Notes: generated by a model not told the origin, from the letters alone. A DNA stretch of 6,953 bases from Acidobacteriota bacterium (GCA_021851465.1 JAJZDL010000154.1:1-6953); one strand, 5' to 3'. Shown: positions 1 to 6,423, numbered from the stretch's first letter. Numbers and translations: made by a program.

Positions 1-787
1 GCTCGGAGACGTCCTTCAGGCCGAACTTCAGCAGAAACTCGCGCGTCGTCTTGTACAGGATTGGCCGCCCAATCACCTGCTTGCGTCCCGCCGTCGCAAT
101 CAGCTTGCGCGCCATCAGCGAGCCGAGCACACCGCCCGAATCCACTCCGCGGATCTCCGAGATCTCCGGCGCAGTCACCGGCTGCTTGTATGCCACCACA
201 GCCAGCGTCTCCAGCGCCTGTAGCGTCAGCTTCAGCGGCGGCTTCAGGCTTTTGACAAATCCGCGCACCGCGTCGTGGTACTCCGGCTTGGTGGCAAACC
301 GGAAGCCGCCCGCGACCTCGCGGATCTCCAGCCCGCGGTCCGATTCCGGTGCCGCGTACTCCGCGATCAACCGGTCCAGCAACGCGCGAAAGTGTGCGCG
401 CAACCGCGCCATGCGGGCCTTTTCCGCGCGTGCCGCCGCCGCAATCGCAGCAGCAGTATCGGCCGCAACTGCGTCCGTTGGTTCGGCGGCCCGTTGCTCC
501 AATCCGTCCGCGTTGTCCGCTGCCTCGGCAGGAGTTGGCGCGACCGGCGGATCGGACTCAGCGACCGGCCCTGTGCCGGCCGGGTCAACCTCCGCCTGCA
601 ACGCCGCGCCAGCCTCCACAGCTTTCGGGTCGGCCTCCGTCTCGTCGAGCAGGAGTGTCTGCTGCGTCGATACCGCGCGATCCAGCTCCGCCTGCGCCTC
701 TTCGCCCAGCAGGCCCACCAGTTGCGCCAGCGTCACCGGCTCTTCGGAGGCGTAGATAACCGCTTCGATCTTTGCTTTCAGGCTCAT
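1..787 (-). CDS. scpB: Segregation and condensation protein B, ScpB (3' end beyond window)
   Basis: ScpB is the winged-helix dimer that, with the kleisin ScpA, completes the SMC condensin complex that organises and segregates the nucleoid in the cytoplasm. The 262 visible codons open with MSLKAKIEAVIYASEEPVTL, the classic first helix of the family. The family signatures follow: DRGLEIREVAGGFRF (about 150-164), LQALETLAVVAYKQPVT (189-205), EISEIRGVDS (208-217) and GRPILYKTTREFLLKFGL (240-257), covering both winged-helix domains. The C-terminal tail and stop lie left of base 1. Residues about 32-125 are an Ala/Glu/Pro-rich low-complexity stretch between the first winged-helix elements, where most ScpB proteins have only a short loop. 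The ATG at 787 is 32 bases after the scpA stop; the ribosome site is weak (GGA about 7 bases upstream), which fits coupling to scpA. Identity is secure; the length of the insert is the odd point. Confidence 0.94.
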   Translation of the reverse strand, partial: MSLKAKIEAVIYASEEPVTLAQLVGLLGEEAQAELDRAVSTQQTLLLDETEADPKAVEAGAALQAEVDPAGTGPVAESDPPVAPTPAEAADNADGLEQRAAEPTDAVAADTAAAIAAAARAEKARMARLRAHFRALLDRLIAEYAAPESDRGLEIREVAGGFRFATKPEYHDAVRGFVKSLKPPLKLTLQALETLAVVAYKQPVTAPEISEIRGVDSGGVLGSLMARKLIATAGRKQVIGRPILYKTTREFLLKFGLKDVSE

Positions 788-819
788 CGTATATCCATCG
801 AGTGTATAACCTTCTCGCT

Positions 820-1872
820 CTATCGCCAGTCGTCCCGCGCAGCCGACTGCTCGGAAAACACCAGGTCGAAGTTGTCCGTCTTCTTGATCAGGATGTCGCC
901 CAACTGCGTCGGCTGGTGCAGCAGCACCGCCTGCAGGCGCACCAGCTCCAGCATCGCCAGAAACATGCAGATCAACGCCCGCTCCGAGTGTGTCGCGTGC
1001 AGCAGCCGACGCAGGCTCACCGGGCGGTCCTCCATCATCAGTCGCCGCTTCACATAGTCGATCATCTGCGCGACCGTAACGGCCTCCTCGTCCACGTTGA
1101 GCACTGGCCGCTCGCGCAGCCGCTCCAGAACGCTCTGAAAGACGCGCACCAGGTCCACCGTATCCGCGGCGATCTCCTGCTCCATGCCGTTGCCCGCGCT
1201 CTCCGCGCCCATTTCGTTGCGCAGAAAGTCGCGCATTCCCGGCTTCGTCCACGTCGCCTCTTCGATCTGCTGCTTCTGCATCAGCATCTGCGCCGCGGCC
1301 TTGAAGCGCTCGTGCTCCAGCAATCGTTCCACCAGCTCGCGGCGCGGGTCTTCCGAGTCGCCTCCGGACACATCCGAGGGATCACGCGGCAGCAGCGTCT
1401 TCGACTTGATGTGGATCAGCAGCGAAGCCATGTAAATGAACTCGCCCGCCGCGTCCACGTCGGTCTGCTTCAACTGGTGGCAGTAGTCCAGGAACTGCGC
1501 CGTAATCAGTGCAATCGGTATGTCGTAGATGTCGATGTTCTGCTTGCGGATCAGGTCCAGCAACAGGTCCAACGGCCCGTCGTAGACCTGCCCCACCGTC
1601 ACCGAGAAGGGCGAGAGCGAGGCCTCTTCCTTCGCCGCGCTGGCCTTCGCAGGGCCGCCGCGCTTCGCATCGGCCTCCGGCACCACCGGCCCAGGCCGCA
1701 GAACCAGTCTCTCCCCCACTGGCTCGATGGCCTCGTCGGCAGAGGCAACATCCGCGACTGTCGCATTGCCTGCGTGGGCAATAACCTCGGCACCCTCCGC
1801 TGCAACCTCAGCCGTCGCCTCTAGATCCGCAGCCGCTCCGATGTTCTCGATCTCTGGAATCTCATCGCTCAT
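820..1872 (-). CDS. scpA: Segregation and condensation protein A, ScpA (kleisin)
   Basis: ScpA is the kleisin that bridges the SMC head domains and binds an ScpB dimer. The 350-residue product has the typical start of the family core only at residue about 89: FSVTVGQVYDGPLDLLLDLI, then RKQNIDIYDIPIALITAQFL, then EFIYMASLLIHIKSKTLLP (144-162), the N-terminal SMC-neck binding region. The middle contains RRELVERLLEHERFKAAAQ (177-195), and the C-terminal winged helix is at about 285-337 (ALICMFLAMLELVRLQAV onward). Typical ScpA proteins are about 230-280 residues. Here the first 88 residues are an additional acidic, Ala-rich tail with no recognised domain. The ATG overlaps the trpS stop as ATGA (1869-1872), so it was chosen as a translationally coupled start. 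There is only a weak, distant purine run upstream (GGTGGGG). A later start near residue 89 would remove the tail, but no in-frame Met lies between 1 and 148, making the long form more likely. Confidence 0.95.
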   Translation of the reverse strand: MSDEIPEIENIGAAADLEATAEVAAEGAEVIAHAGNATVADVASADEAIEPVGERLVLRPGPVVPEADAKRGGPAKASAAKEEASLSPFSVTVGQVYDGPLDLLLDLIRKQNIDIYDIPIALITAQFLDYCHQLKQTDVDAAGEFIYMASLLIHIKSKTLLPRDPSDVSGGDSEDPRRELVERLLEHERFKAAAQMLMQKQQIEEATWTKPGMRDFLRNEMGAESAGNGMEQEIAADTVDLVRVFQSVLERLRERPVLNVDEEAVTVAQMIDYVKRRLMMEDRPVSLRRLLHATHSERALICMFLAMLELVRLQAVLLHQPTQLGDILIKKTDNFDLVFSEQSAARDDWR

Positions 1873-2918
1873 CGTCGCGCAAGCCCCACCGCGGCCCGTA
1901 CCTGCCGCATCGTCGCCTCGGCCCGCGCATTGGCCCGCACCGCGCCCGCGTCCAGAACCGCATCGACCTCTTCGGGGTGCGATTCAAAGTGCCGCCGCTT
2001 CTCCTGGATCGGCGCCAACTCCGCAACCACCGCATCGGCCAGCCAGCCCTTGCACTGGATGCAGCCGATGCCCGCGGTCGTACATCCCGCGCGGACGGTC
2101 TGCTGCGTCTCGCCGGTCGAAAATACCTTGTGCAGGTCGAAGACAGGACAGACATCCGGGTTCCCTACATCCGTGCGCCGCACTCGCGCCGGATCGGTGA
2201 CCATGGTCTTCAACTTCGCGCGAATCTCCGGCTCGGGGTCGGAGAGCAGGATTGTGTTTCCGTAGCTCTTCGACATCTTCCGCCCATCGGTTCCCGGCAG
2301 CTTCGGACTCGGCGTCAGCAACACCTTCGGCTCCGGCAGGACTTCATGCTCCTCCACCCCGTAGATGTGATTGAACCGCCGCGCAATCTCCCGCGTGATC
2401 TCGACATGCGCGGCCTGATCCAGGCCGACCGGCACAAAATCCGTCTGGTAGACCAGAATGTCGGCGCTCATCATCACCGGGTAGCCGAGAAATCCGTAGG
2501 TTGCGAGGTCCTTCTCCTTGAGCTGCTCCTGCTGGTCCTTGTAGGTCGGAACGCGCTCCAGCCAGCTCAGCGGCGTAATCATGCCCAGCAGCATCGCCAG
2601 CTCTGCGTGCGCCGGAACCTCGCTCTGCAGAAAGATCGTGCTGCGCTTCGAGTCGAGGCCCGCGGCCAGAAAGTCCAACGCAACCTCGCGCACGTTCTGG
2701 CGCAGCGCGCCGGTATCGGCGTAGTCGGTGGTCAGGGCGTGCCAGTCCGCGATGAAGAAGTAGCACTCGTACTTGGGCGAACCATCCGCGTTGGTCTCGT
2801 TCTGTAGCGCGACCCAGTTCTTCAGCGCACCCATGTAGTTGCCCAGGTGCAGCTTGCCCGTCGGCCTCATGCCGCTGAGTACGCGCTTCGCCGCCGCTTG
2901 GCTTGTCTCTTCGCTCAT
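1869..2918 (-). CDS. trpS: Tryptophanyl-tRNA synthetase with four-cysteine (putative Fe-S) motif
   Basis: TrpRS is a class Ic aminoacyl-tRNA synthetase that charges tRNA-Trp with tryptophan using ATP in the cytoplasm. The 349-residue length is normal for the bacterial enzyme. The HIGH-type signature is in RPTGKLHLGNYMGALKNW (18-35, HLGN at 24-27), followed by FFIADWHALT (54-63), the tryptophan/dimer region LGMITPLSWLERVPTYKDQ (111-129), GYPVMMSADILVYQ (145-158), PVGLDQAAHVE (163-173) and the KMSKS loop DGRKMSKSYGNT (211-222). C257, C279, C286 and C289 form C-x21-C-x6-C-x2-C, very close to the arrangement that binds a 4Fe-4S cluster in Thermotoga maritima TrpRS. The function of that cluster is not settled, and binding here is inferred. 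The ATG at 2918 follows GAGAAAAAT, a modest ribosome site. The stop overlaps the scpA start by four bases (ATGA), so the two are probably co-translated. Confidence 0.97.
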   Translation of the reverse strand: MSEETSQAAAKRVLSGMRPTGKLHLGNYMGALKNWVALQNETNADGSPKYECYFFIADWHALTTDYADTGALRQNVREVALDFLAAGLDSKRSTIFLQSEVPAHAELAMLLGMITPLSWLERVPTYKDQQEQLKEKDLATYGFLGYPVMMSADILVYQTDFVPVGLDQAAHVEITREIARRFNHIYGVEEHEVLPEPKVLLTPSPKLPGTDGRKMSKSYGNTILLSDPEPEIRAKLKTMVTDPARVRRTDVGNPDVCPVFDLHKVFSTGETQQTVRAGCTTAGIGCIQCKGWLADAVVAELAPIQEKRRHFESHPEEVDAVLDAGAVRANARAEATMRQVRAAVGLARR

Positions 2919-2950
2919 ATTTTTCTCAACCGATAGGGTATCAGGAAGCG

Positions 2951-2978
2951 GCCCTCCGCCACAGCAGCAGCGGAAGGC
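2951..2978 (-). other. Stem-loop in the 181-base gap upstream of trpS
   Basis: On the minus strand GCCTTCCGC and GCGGAGGGC can pair as a 9-bp stem (one G-T wobble) around a 10-base loop, about 33 bases before the trpS ATG. No T-run follows it in the trpS direction, so it is not a standard intrinsic terminator. It could be a leader structure affecting trpS expression, or chance pairing in GC-rich DNA. I saw no T-box-like elements and no leader peptide with tandem Trp codons in this gap. Confidence 0.3.
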
Positions 2979-3064
2979 GCTTGTAGCGATTCATTCGAGG
3001 GAAATCGGTGGAAATCAAGCCTGCGAGACCCGGCAACCGCGCATCCGGCGATGGAACGGACCGA

Positions 3065-3098
3065 GCAACGATTGCTTCGGAGCAGCGGTTCGGCTGCT
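3065..3098 (-). other. Tandem small hairpins just after the stop of the hypothetical gene
   Basis: Immediately downstream of the TGA at 3102-3100 (minus strand) is AGCAGC-CGAACC-GCTGCT (3098-3081), a perfect 6-bp stem. It is followed closely by AGCAA-TCG-TTGCT (3077-3065), a 5-bp stem. No T-run follows, so at most this is a weak or Rho-assisted end of the thiL operon, or an mRNA 3'-end stabiliser. A TTGACA (3103-3098) overlaps the stop codon, but no matching -10 lies 16-18 bases further on. The rest of the gap 2919-3099 shows nothing recognisable. Confidence 0.25.
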
Positions 3099-3099
3099 G

Positions 3100-3750
3100 T
3101 CAAAACCCGCCGCCGATGTGCCCACCGGTGCGCAGATCGACTGAGAAGGCAACCTCGCGGTCGGTTGCCAGGTTCCAGCCGCAGCCGTCGAGCAGGACGG
3201 CGCCGTTGGCATCCGTGTGGAGGCCGACGATGCGAATCCCCTCCCAACTGAGGCGCGCGGTCTGCCATGCCATGCCGTCGGTGCCCCAGGCCGCGATTGC
3301 GTGGAAGCCGACGAAGACGAGCAGCCGCTGCGCGACGAGGACGAGGACCTGTGCGACGGGCTGGAGCGGGATGTGGACCGAGCGGCCGGGCGCGCCGGTG
3401 TCGATGACGTAGGCGTAGCCGCCGGCGACGGCGCAGAGTTCGCGCGGATTGGGGCAAGCGAAGACTCCCGTGGGCACTGCGGGATCGGTGAATCCGAGGG
3501 CGCAGGTGGCGAGAAAGGCGCCGCCGGATGGGGAATCGCCGCTTGGCGTTGGATGGACGAGGAGGCGAAGAGCGCCGCGCGCCAGCGCGTCCTCTTCACC
3601 GGCGACCTGCCGTGGATAGGTGAACTGGCGGGCGGGCGCGATCATTGGCGGAGTGGTGAGGACCTCTGCGCGCCAGTGGTGCGGGAAGCTCTGCGCGCCG
3701 TCGGGCAGGCTTGGTTGCGCGGGGATCGGCGAGGCGGCAGCGAGATCCAT
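3100..3750 (-). CDS. Hypothetical protein translationally coupled to the PLP enzyme
   Basis: I do not recognise a family for this 216-residue protein. No signal peptide, transmembrane helix or catalytic motif stands out. The first 40 residues are Pro/Ala-rich. From about residue 60 to the end the sequence alternates short hydrophobic strands with turns, for example LRLLVHPTPSGDS (61-73), YAYVIDTGAPGRSVHIPL (112-129), QVLVLVAQRLLVFVGFHAIAAWG (134-156), GIRIVGLHTD (171-180) and GAVLLDGCGWNLATD (183-197). This suggests an all-beta fold, perhaps propeller-like blades, but that is inference. It is real rather than a shadow: the frame stays open, the protein composition is plausible, and its ATG (3750-3748) shares a base with the TGA of the upstream PLP gene (TGATG), a classic coupling arrangement. 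The frame remains open further upstream inside the PLP gene, but that part reads as Arg/Pro-rich shadow. Its job may relate to the PLP enzyme or be unrelated. Confidence 0.75.
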   Translation of the reverse strand: MDLAAASPIPAQPSLPDGAQSFPHHWRAEVLTTPPMIAPARQFTYPRQVAGEEDALARGALRLLVHPTPSGDSPSGGAFLATCALGFTDPAVPTGVFACPNPRELCAVAGGYAYVIDTGAPGRSVHIPLQPVAQVLVLVAQRLLVFVGFHAIAAWGTDGMAWQTARLSWEGIRIVGLHTDANGAVLLDGCGWNLATDREVAFSVDLRTGGHIGGGF

Positions 3751-4919
3751 CAACGCACCGGAGTTGGCGGCAGGGCATCGAGGGCCTGGGCGATGTCTTC
3801 GAGGAGGTCGTCGATGTGTTCGAGACCGGCGCTGAGGCGGATGAAACCCTCGGGGACGTCGTCGCCGCTCCAGCGGGCGCGGCGCTCGGCGCAGGTGCAG
3901 GTGCCGCCGAAGCTGGTGGCCTCGGTGATGAGCTTCGCTTTGGCGAGGAAGACCTCGGCACTGGCGCGATCGGCGAGGGTGAAGCTGACGATCGCGCCGA
4001 AGTGCTGCATCTGGCGGGCGGCAAGGGCGTGGCCGGGATGGGTGGGCAGGCCGGGATAGAGCACGGAGAGTACCCGGTCTGTGCGCGTGGCCAGATACTC
4101 GGCGATGCGCAGTGCGCTGGCGGAGCTGCGCTCCAGGCGCAGCGGCAGGGTGGCGATGGAGCGCAGCGCGAGCCACGCCTCCATGGGGCCGAGGATGCCG
4201 CCGGTGAGCGTGCGCCACTGCTCGATCTGCTGGCGGAGTTCGAGGTCGCGGACGGCGACGTGGCCGAGGACGATATCGCTGTGGCCGGTCATGGACTTGG
4301 TGTCCGAGGCGACGGCGAAGTCCGCGCCGAGCGCCAGGGTGCGCTGCCCGAGCGGGGTTGAGGTGGTGTTGTCGACGGCAACCAGTGCGCCCGCGCGGTG
4401 GGCGCGTTCGCAGAGGGAGGCGATGTCGCAGACCTCCATCAGCGGGTTGCTGGGCGATTCGATCCAGAGCAGGCGAGCGCCTTCGAGATGCCCTCCCTGG
4501 GCATCTCCGGCTGTGGGCGCGAAGCGGACGACGACACCCATCTTGACGAAGCACTCCTGCATGAGGGCGCGCGCGGCGAAGTAGCAGTGGGAGGGCAGCA
4601 CGACCGCATCGCCGGGCCGCAGAACCGCGCCGAAGACCGCGGCGCAGGCGGCCATGCCGGAGGCGAAGACCAGCGCGCTGGCGCGGTAGGGCTTGCCCGC
4701 CTCCGCGTGGGCTGCGGCGAACTGGCCGGACTCCATCTGGCCGATGGCTCGCTCAAGAACAGTCCATGTGGGATTGTTCATGCGCGTGTAAGTGTAGGGC
4801 GAGTCGTTGGGGTCGCCCGGCGTGTGGAAGGGCGCGGCGAAGACAGGGCTTGGGTGCAGGGGCTCGCCCGCGGCCGCGCGGGTCAGGGTCGAGCGAATGA
4901 TCTTGGTCGAATCGTGCAT
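3750..4919 (-). CDS. Cys/Met metabolism PLP-dependent enzyme (cystathionine gamma-synthase/lyase type)
   Basis: The 389-residue product belongs to the Cys/Met PLP-dependent (fold type I) family, which includes cystathionine gamma-synthase, cystathionine gamma- and beta-lyases and O-acetylhomoserine sulfhydrylase. Visible residues include YTYTRMNNPTW (42-52, Tyr/Arg of the phosphate site), FASGMAA (85-91), Y113 at the PLP-stacking position, IESPSNP (153-159), AVDNTTSTPL (181-190, D183 contacting the pyridine nitrogen), SDTKSMTGHSD (205-215, K208 the expected Schiff-base lysine) and GFIRLSAGLE (358-367, R361 for the substrate carboxylate). The SDTKSMTGHSD and AERRARWSGDDVPEGFIRLS wording resembles proteins usually annotated cystathionine gamma-lyase in Actinobacteria, rather than E. 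coli MetB, where SATKYLGGHSD-like text is usual. Synthase and lyase cannot be separated from sequence alone, so no symbol is given. The frame is open upstream to 5591, but that part is shadow of thiL. The ATG at 4919 is chosen because the family core starts there and a GAGG lies 8 bases before it. Confidence 0.92.
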   Translation of the reverse strand: MHDSTKIIRSTLTRAAAGEPLHPSPVFAAPFHTPGDPNDSPYTYTRMNNPTWTVLERAIGQMESGQFAAAHAEAGKPYRASALVFASGMAACAAVFGAVLRPGDAVVLPSHCYFAARALMQECFVKMGVVVRFAPTAGDAQGGHLEGARLLWIESPSNPLMEVCDIASLCERAHRAGALVAVDNTTSTPLGQRTLALGADFAVASDTKSMTGHSDIVLGHVAVRDLELRQQIEQWRTLTGGILGPMEAWLALRSIATLPLRLERSSASALRIAEYLATRTDRVLSVLYPGLPTHPGHALAARQMQHFGAIVSFTLADRASAEVFLAKAKLITEATSFGGTCTCAERRARWSGDDVPEGFIRLSAGLEHIDDLLEDIAQALDALPPTPVR

Positions 4920-4927
4920 GGCTCTGG

Positions 4928-4931
4928 CCTC
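4928..4931 (-). promoter_or_regulatory. Ribosome binding site of the PLP gene
   Basis: On the minus strand GAGG lies 8 bases upstream of the ATG at 4919, just after the thiL stop TAG (4938-4936). It decides the start of the PLP enzyme in a frame that is otherwise open far into thiL. The 16-base gap leaves no room for a separate promoter, so the gene is read from the thiL transcript or from a promoter inside thiL. Confidence 0.6.
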
Positions 4932-4935
4932 AATC

Positions 4936-6006
4936 CTACTGCTTTTTGGCGAAGTGTTCCCAGCCGCCGGGGTGGAGCGGCGTACTGCGTCCGGCTGGGT
5001 CGAGCAGCGAGATGCTGCTGCCGACGACGAGGCGTCCGATGCGCGTGATGGGGACGCTGGCCATGCTGCGCGGCACCCGCAGAGCGGCGGGCGCGGAGAA
5101 GAGCAGCTCGTAGTCCTCGCCGCCGTGGAGGGCAAGATGGAGAGCTCGATCTGCGGAGGTTTGGGATGCAAGCGGATGGATGGGCAGCGCGGCGGAGAAG
5201 ACCTCCGCGCCAACACCGGATTCGCGGCAGAGGTGAGCGAGGTCGGAGGAGAGTCCGTCGCTGAGGTCGATGGCGGCGTTTGCGAGGCGGCGGCGCAGCA
5301 GCGACCGACCGACGGCGATGCGTGGCTGCGGGAGCGTCTGCGGGTGCGATGCGTTTCGATTCGGAGCAGGCATTCGGGGCGGTTTGGAGTTTGGCTTGGC
5401 CGCGCTCCGCTGCAGAGCGGCGAGTTCGGAGGCGGCACCGCCGAGCGCGCCGGTGACGTAAAGCGCATCGCCGGGACGGCCTCCGCTGCGGCGCAGGGCG
5501 CGACCGGAGGGGGCGGAGCCGATGAGCACGATGTCGGCCAGCACCAGTCCACAGGGCGACTCGGCGGTGTCGCCTCCTGCGAGCGGCACACCGTGGCGAT
5601 CCGCTAGGGCGCGCAGGCCGGTGAAGAATCGCTCGACCCAAGTGCGACCTGCGCGTGTGGCAAGCATATCGCCGGGAAGCGCGAGAGAGAGGAAGGCGGC
5701 CTGCGGGCGGGCACCCATGGCGGCCAGGTCGCTGAGGCCGCGCGCCAGCGTCCGGTGTCCGACGGACTCCGGCGGGTGCCAGTCGCGGCGGAAGTGGCGT
5801 CCTTCGAGGGTGAAGTCGGTGGTGACGAGGATCTCGTGGCCGCTGGGCGGGCGCAGGATGGCGCAGTCGTCGCCGATGCCGAGAGCGAGGCTGCGCGCAC
5901 GGCTATGGCCAACATGGCCGATCGAAGAATCGCCTTCGCGCTCGGTGGCGGTCGATCCCGCCCGGATGCGCTCGATCAGCGCCAGCTCGCCCAGACCGTT
6001 CTTCAT
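4936..6006 (-). CDS. thiL: Thiamine-monophosphate kinase ThiL
   Basis: ThiL phosphorylates thiamine monophosphate with ATP to thiamine pyrophosphate, the last step of de novo cofactor synthesis, in the cytoplasm. The 356-residue protein shows the AIR-synthase-like ATP/Mg fold motifs: GIGDDCAIL (43-51), TTDFTLEGRHF (62-72), SVGHRTLARGLSDLAAMGARP (81-101), GGDTAES (144-150), GDALYVTGALGGAASEL (179-195), AIDLSDGLSSDLAHL (245-259), HGGEDYELLF (294-303) and the C-terminal GGWEHF (347-352). It is somewhat longer than the roughly 325 residues of the E. coli enzyme. The excess includes a Pro/Asn/Ser-rich stretch at about 201-228 and a hydrophilic stretch at 18-38. The ATG at 6006 gives the expected GELALIERI opening; no strong ribosome site precedes it. 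No TPP riboswitch elements are apparent in the 5' spacer, and no other thiamine genes are in the window. It is probably the first gene of the thiL-PLP-hypothetical unit. Confidence 0.95.
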   Translation of the reverse strand: MKNGLGELALIERIRAGSTATEREGDSSIGHVGHSRARSLALGIGDDCAILRPPSGHEILVTTDFTLEGRHFRRDWHPPESVGHRTLARGLSDLAAMGARPQAAFLSLALPGDMLATRAGRTWVERFFTGLRALADRHGVPLAGGDTAESPCGLVLADIVLIGSAPSGRALRRSGGRPGDALYVTGALGGAASELAALQRSAAKPNSKPPRMPAPNRNASHPQTLPQPRIAVGRSLLRRRLANAAIDLSDGLSSDLAHLCRESGVGAEVFSAALPIHPLASQTSADRALHLALHGGEDYELLFSAPAALRVPRSMASVPITRIGRLVVGSSISLLDPAGRSTPLHPGGWEHFAKKQ

Positions 6007-6327
6007 GGTGAGCCAAGCATAAACCAGATGCGGATTGCCGGGCTGCTGGGGTCTGCACCCGGTCGAAGAGGGGCAAAGATGGAGGCAAGTGAGTTTCTAT
6101 TCGGAATGCTCAATGTGCATAACTTCCACGGCAGACCACCACATTTGGATTGCGTTCGAGTCCGCCGACGGTTAAAATCGAAAGTAACATCCGAGGGAGA
6201 CGTTAGGCCGGAAGTCCATTGCAGAGGGTGGCCGGACAAGCTCGTTGGATAGGGCGAAGCGCCAATGTTGCACAGCACTTCACTCTGGCGACACTCGGTC
6301 TGCACCCAATCGGTCGGGGCAAGGCTG

Positions 6328-6397
6328 GAGATGTTTGAGGTCGGGCCTTTATTGTGTTGAAGGCCTTTACAGCATCGAAGATGTTTGCGTGGCCTTC
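6328..6397 (+). repeat. Imperfect direct repeat pair in the spacer
   Basis: Two copies of a roughly 21-23 base unit, GATGTTTG then GGCCTT after a short variable spacer, lie at 6328-6350 and 6377-6397. The GATGTTTG blocks are exactly 50 bases apart (6330 and 6380). A further GGCCTTTA occurs at 6362-6369, also present at 6344-6351. The arrangement could reflect a small tandem duplication or paired protein-binding sites; the copies are too diverged to be sure. Confidence 0.35.
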
Positions 6398-6410
6398 CCC
6401 AAAGAAGGCC
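6391..6410 (+). other. Perfect 7-bp stem-loop upstream of the M23-type gene
   Basis: GGCCTTC (6391-6397), a 6-base loop CCCAAA, and GAAGGCC (6404-6410) form a perfect inverted repeat 64 bases before the proposed start of the M23-type gene. No T-run follows on either strand, so it is not a canonical terminator. It could be an operator or an mRNA leader hairpin. The GGCCTT blocks upstream could compete for pairing with its 3' arm. Confidence 0.4.
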
Positions 6411-6423
6411 CAGTATTGATTCA

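Noticed and set aside
772..1824. Long plus-strand open frame of 350 codons opposite scpA
   Set aside because: It is Arg/His/Gln/Leu-rich text typical of the antisense of a GC-rich gene. scpA on the other strand has unmistakable family motifs.
1977..2807. Plus-strand open frame of 276 codons opposite trpS
   Set aside because: Antisense shadow of trpS; no recognisable motif and Arg/His/Gln-biased composition.
2919..3099. T-box or Trp leader-peptide attenuator before trpS
   Set aside because: No T-box consensus, no short ORF with tandem Trp codons and no terminator with a T-run.
2915..3457. Minus-strand open frame bridging the gap before trpS
   Set aside because: Almost entirely Arg/Pro/Ala-rich and out of frame with the hypothetical gene over most of its length; no motif or start signal.
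3751..4554. Upstream part of the open frame that contains the hypothetical gene
   Set aside because: It is an out-of-frame Arg/Pro/His-rich reading of the PLP enzyme. The TGATG start at 3750 is the credible one.
4920..5591. N-terminal extension of the PLP enzyme frame into thiL
   Set aside because: It is Ser/Pro/Arg-rich shadow of thiL; the family core and a good ribosome site begin at 4919.
6007..6250. TPP riboswitch upstream of thiL
   Set aside because: Considered because of the gene's function, but I could not find the conserved thi-box core sequences on the minus strand.
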